DNA of 10,215 nucleotides from Firmicutes bacterium UBA2595 (GTDB lineage Bacteria > Bacillota > Thermincolia > Thermincolales > UBA2595). The stretch covers positions 1 to 10,215 of the forward strand of contig DDKP01000116.1 of assembly GCA_002339745.1 (NCBI GenBank), given 5' to 3'. This document shows, piece after piece, positions 7,285 through 10,215 of the stretch. The notes beneath the pieces were generated by a model that searched no databases, was not told the DNA's origin, and saw only the letters and a list, made by a program, of their open reading frames with translations. Within the stretch, counting starts at the first letter, position 1. The number at the start of each line of letters is the position of its first letter. The translations under genes were made by a program, and so were the position numbers.

Positions 7285-7305
7285 GTGTCCAAAGTGTCCG
7301 GAACA
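7285..7305. promoter_or_regulatory. TGTCC repeat cluster, candidate operator of adhE
   Basis: GTGTCC occurs at 7285-7290 and again at 7294-7299 (nine bases apart, nearly one helical turn), followed at once by GGAACA (7300-7305), which forms an imperfect inverted repeat with the second copy. A third GTGTCC at 7344-7349 sits inside CCAGTGTCCGCTGG (CCAG/CTGG inverted ends). The cluster lies just downstream of the predicted transcription start, where a repressor could block adhE. The regulator is unknown. It does not match the Rex consensus (TTGTTAA..TTAACAA). Confidence 0.35.
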
Positions 7306-7391
7306 TATGACTTTTTCAGGGGGTCAAGAAAACAGGTCTGCCAGTGTCCGCTGGTAAAAAATTTATAGAGGTAATCCCGGGAGGTAAAAAT

Positions 7392-10028
7392 ATGGACCAG
7401 CAAGAGCCTAACAGTAAGCTGACGGATAACATCAGGAGACATGTAGATTCCCTGGTAGAAAAAGCGTCCAGGGCAGCAGAAGAGTTCCTGAGTTATAACC
7501 AGGAGCAGGTGGACAGGATCGTGCATGCTATGGCCCTGGCCGGATTGGACAGGCACATGGAACTTGCCAAGATGGCATTCGAGGAGACCAGGCGCGGTGT
7601 TTATGAGGACAAAATAACTAAAAACCTGTTTGCCACCGAATCGGTTTACCACAGCATCAAGTACCACCGCACAGCCGGGGTTATTTATGATAACGAAGAA
7701 GAAGATTATATGGAGGTGGCGGAACCGGTAGGGGTAATAGCGGGAATCACCCCGGTCACCAATCCAACCTCCACTGTATTGTTCAAGTCTCTCATCTGTA
7801 TCAAGACCAGAAACCCGGTCATTTTTGCGTTTCATCCGGGGGCTCAGAAATCCAGCGCCGCTGCCGCCGATACTATGCTGAACGCCGCGCTGGAAGCGGG
7901 ATCGCCGCAAAACTGCATTTCCTGGATTGAAACGCCTTCGATTGAAGCTACCACTTACCTCATGGAACATCCGGGTGTGGCCACTATCCTTGCCACCGGC
8001 GGGTCGGCAATGGTTAAAGCGGCTTACAGTACGGGCAAACCTGCCCTTGGCGTAGGACCGGGAAATGTTCCCTGTTATATAGAACGTAGCGCAGATATCA
8101 AACGGGCCGTTACCGATTTAATCCTCAGCAAGACTTTCGACAATGGAATGATATGTGCTTCAGAGCAAGCGGTTATTATCGACCGGGAGATTGCGGAACA
8201 GGTGGTTAACCTGATGAAGGAATACGGGTGTTATTTCTTAAACCCGGAAGAAACCAAGGCCCTGGAACGCTTAACTACCTGCGGGGATACCTGTTCCCTC
8301 AACCCTGAAATCGTTGGCCGGTCTGCTCCTGAGATTGCCAAAATGGTAGGCTTTGAGGTGCCTCCGGGAACAAAGATCCTGGTAGCGGAATTAGGAGGAG
8401 TGGGACCCGATTACCCCCTTTCCAGGGAAAAACTGAGCCCAATCCTGGCATGTTATATTGTAAACAATGCCGAAGCCGGCATTAAAAGATCCGAGGAAAT
8501 GGTTGAGTTCGGAGGTATGGGACACTCCGCTGTGATACATTCATCAAACGAGGATATAATTCAGCAATTTTCCAGGCAACTGCGAGTCGGTAGAATCATC
8601 GTTAATTCCCCGGCTACTCACGGAGCCATAGGTGAGATGTATAACACCAATATACCGTCCCTGACCCTGGGCTGCGGGTCGATGGGTCATAACGCCACAA
8701 CGGCCAACGTCAGTGCAATGAACCTTATAAATGTAAAACGGGTAGCCAGGCGGAGAGTTAAAATGCAGTGGTTTAGAGTGCCTGAACGAATTTATTTCGA
8801 ACCCGGAAGCGTTGGGTACCTTGCAAAGATGCCCAACATAAACCGTGCGGTTATAGTATGCGACCAGGCCATGATTGACCTGGGATACATTGACAAAATC
8901 ATGTACCACCTGCACAAAAGGCCGGCCCATGTCACAACGGAGATTTTTTCCGAAGTGGAGCCTGACCCTTCACTGAATACGGTGATGAAGGGCTATAAAA
9001 TGATGAAGCAGTTCAAGCCTGATACAATAATTGCCCTTGGGGGAGGTTCGGCTATTGACGCCGCCAAGGCCATGTGGTTATTTTACGAACATCCGGAGGT
9101 TGAATTCGAGTTCTTAAAATTAAAGTTCCTTGACATCAGAAAGCGGACATATAAATACCCGAAATTGGGCAGAAAAGCCCGGTTCGTGGCTATTCCGACC
9201 ACCAGCGGCACAGGTTCAGAGGTAACGGCTTTTGCTGTCATTACAGATAGGGGAGCCGACATAAAATACCCTCTGGCTGATTATGAGCTTACTCCTGACG
9301 TTGCGATTATTGACGTGGACTTTGTCATGACGGTCCCGCCCCGGCTGACTGCCGATACGGGAATGGATGTGCTTACCCACGCTATAGAGGCTTATGTGTC
9401 GGTAATGGCGTCGGACTATACCGATGGGCTCGCCCTTAAGGCTATAGAACTGGTATTCCGCTATCTCCCCAGGGTATACCAAAATGGGTCTGACGGGGAA
9501 GCGCGGGAAAAAATGCATAATGCGTCCACAATTGCAGGGATGGCTTTTACAAACGCGTTCCTGGGAATCAACCATAGCCTGGCTCACAAAATTGGCGGAG
9601 AGTATCATATTCCTCACGGGAGAGCCAACGCTGTTCTTCTGCCGTATGTAATACAATATAACGCTCAAATTCCATCGAAGTTCACGTCCTGGCCGAAATA
9701 TGAACACTACGCGGCCCCCCAAAAATACCAGGAGATAGCCAGGTATTTGAATCTTCCGGCATCTACAGCGGAAGAAGGAGTTGCCAGTCTGATAAATGGC
9801 ATCAGAAATCTGCTGAAAAGTCTTGAGACACCGCTGAACCTGAGGGAATGCGGCATTAAGGAACAGGAGCTGATGCCAAAGCTCCGCCTGCTGGCGGAAA
9901 AAGCGTTTGAAGACCAATGCACTATTTCCAACCCGCGAATGCCTCTGATATCTGAGCTTGAGGATTTGATAAAGAGGGCTTTTTATGGTATGAATGAGAG
10001 TCCCTATACAAATTATACGAGACCATAG
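7392..10028 (+). CDS. adhE: Bifunctional acetaldehyde-CoA/alcohol dehydrogenase AdhE
   Basis: 878-residue fusion enzyme that reduces acetyl-CoA to acetaldehyde and then to ethanol with NADH (reversible), a cytoplasmic fermentative enzyme known to form spirosome filaments. The N-terminal aldehyde dehydrogenase domain (~10-445) carries ITPVTNPTS (119-127), GVGPGNVP (220-227) and the catalytic cysteine in GMICASEQ (Cys255). After a linker, the C-terminal iron-dependent alcohol dehydrogenase (~455-870) carries GGGSAIDAAKAMW (550-562) and TTSGTGSEVTAF (603-614). By comparison with E. coli AdhE the iron ligands are Asp659, His663, His728 and His742. Length is normal and no active-site residue is missing. 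ATG 7392 is chosen because GGGAGGT (7379-7385) sits six bases upstream; a GTG at 7344 would add 16 residues, with poorer ribosome binding. The gene has its own promoter region and stands apart from the upstream block. Confidence 0.97.
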   Translation: MDQQEPNSKLTDNIRRHVDSLVEKASRAAEEFLSYNQEQVDRIVHAMALAGLDRHMELAKMAFEETRRGVYEDKITKNLFATESVYHSIKYHRTAGVIYDNEEEDYMEVAEPVGVIAGITPVTNPTSTVLFKSLICIKTRNPVIFAFHPGAQKSSAAAADTMLNAALEAGSPQNCISWIETPSIEATTYLMEHPGVATILATGGSAMVKAAYSTGKPALGVGPGNVPCYIERSADIKRAVTDLILSKTFDNGMICASEQAVIIDREIAEQVVNLMKEYGCYFLNPEETKALERLTTCGDTCSLNPEIVGRSAPEIAKMVGFEVPPGTKILVAELGGVGPDYPLSREKLSPILACYIVNNAEAGIKRSEEMVEFGGMGHSAVIHSSNEDIIQQFSRQLRVGRIIVNSPATHGAIGEMYNTNIPSLTLGCGSMGHNATTANVSAMNLINVKRVARRRVKMQWFRVPERIYFEPGSVGYLAKMPNINRAVIVCDQAMIDLGYIDKIMYHLHKRPAHVTTEIFSEVEPDPSLNTVMKGYKMMKQFKPDTIIALGGGSAIDAAKAMWLFYEHPEVEFEFLKLKFLDIRKRTYKYPKLGRKARFVAIPTTSGTGSEVTAFAVITDRGADIKYPLADYELTPDVAIIDVDFVMTVPPRLTADTGMDVLTHAIEAYVSVMASDYTDGLALKAIELVFRYLPRVYQNGSDGEAREKMHNASTIAGMAFTNAFLGINHSLAHKIGGEYHIPHGRANAVLLPYVIQYNAQIPSKFTSWPKYEHYAAPQKYQEIARYLNLPASTAEEGVASLINGIRNLLKSLETPLNLRECGIKEQELMPKLRLLAEKAFEDQCTISNPRMPLISELEDLIKRAFYGMNESPYTNYTRP

Positions 10029-10215
10029 ACCGGGGAGCCCGTCATTAAACAGCGCTTGCCTTCACAGTAAACTCGAGATCCGTGGTAGACAAAGGGGTGC
10101 GTGGATTGGTTGTGGTGGCGGCGTGAAAACTTTGGGGAGAGGTTGTCCAATTAGCAAACAAAGCTGGTAAATTACAGCAGAAAATGTCAGGAACGGTGTC
10201 CAAAATTTATTTTTA
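10029..10215. other. Intergenic region after adhE, no gene seen
   Basis: No ORF with a plausible ribosome binding site begins here. A small GACCGGG/CCCGTC hairpin (10027-10042) lies right after adhE but is not followed by a T run, so it is a poor terminator candidate. TGTCAGGAAC (10185-10194) and GTGTCCAAA (10196-10204) near the end repeat words found in the adhE leader (TGTCCGGAAC at 7295-7304 and GTGTCCAAA at 7285-7293). The AT-rich final bases look like the start of a promoter region for a gene outside the window. Confidence 0.4.

Noticed and set aside
7300..7391. Sigma-54 promoter for adhE, suggested by enhancer-like TGTCC repeats
   Set aside because: No GG-N10-GC pair with consensus surroundings is found between the repeats and the start codon, and a TATAAT box is present upstream.
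7275..7970. 231-residue minus-strand ORF over the adhE 5' region
   Set aside because: It lies antisense to adhE and its leader, has no family motifs, and its composition is what a reverse reading of a coding gene gives.
9216..9917. 233-residue minus-strand ORF within adhE
   Set aside because: It is a shadow of the alcohol dehydrogenase domain, which carries all expected catalytic motifs in the other frame.

Overview
The window looks like a chromosomal segment of a spore-forming anaerobic Firmicute, probably of the Peptococcaceae/Pelotomaculum-Desulfotomaculum type. The basis is the SigI/RsgI sigma/anti-sigma pair, a clostridial-type bifunctional AdhE, strong GGAGG ribosome binding sites, and moderate base composition. 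This placement is an inference from gene content, not a database match.

Layout from left to right. Positions 1-336 hold the 3' end of an unrecognised gene. Positions 391-2028 (+) encode a methyl-accepting chemotaxis protein with an unusual order: sensor-like domain, then a membrane hairpin, then the signalling domain. This gene converges on the sigI-rsgI operon, which lies on the minus strand (sigI 4141-3413, rsgI 3368-2214). The gap between the two convergent 3' ends is almost filled by a 126-bp imperfect palindrome (2084-2209). A 187-bp intergenic region separates sigI from a divergent patatin-like phospholipase gene (4329-5954, +). After it come a YdjM-type membrane metal-dependent hydrolase gene (6041-6988, +) with its own extended -10 promoter, and a tiny ORF resembling the C-terminal end of methylenetetrahydrofolate reductase (6996-7151, +). 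A clear hairpin terminator (7151-7184) closes this block. The last gene is adhE (7392-10028, +), with its own -10 box and clustered TGTCC repeats in its leader. The final 187 bases hold no gene but repeat the same short motifs, suggesting another regulated promoter just beyond the window.

How the genes work together: sigI and rsgI form a known envelope-stress or extracellular-polymer sensing module. The patatin and YdjM-like proteins are plausible lipid/envelope functions but have no demonstrated link to it. AdhE interconverts acetyl-CoA and ethanol for fermentative redox balance and stands alone transcriptionally. I see no CRISPR array, tRNA, rRNA, complete insertion sequence or phage genes. 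Nothing here is convincing as a new multi-gene system. The best candidates for a second look are the palindromic element, the TGTCC repeats around adhE, and the MetF-tail-like small ORF.
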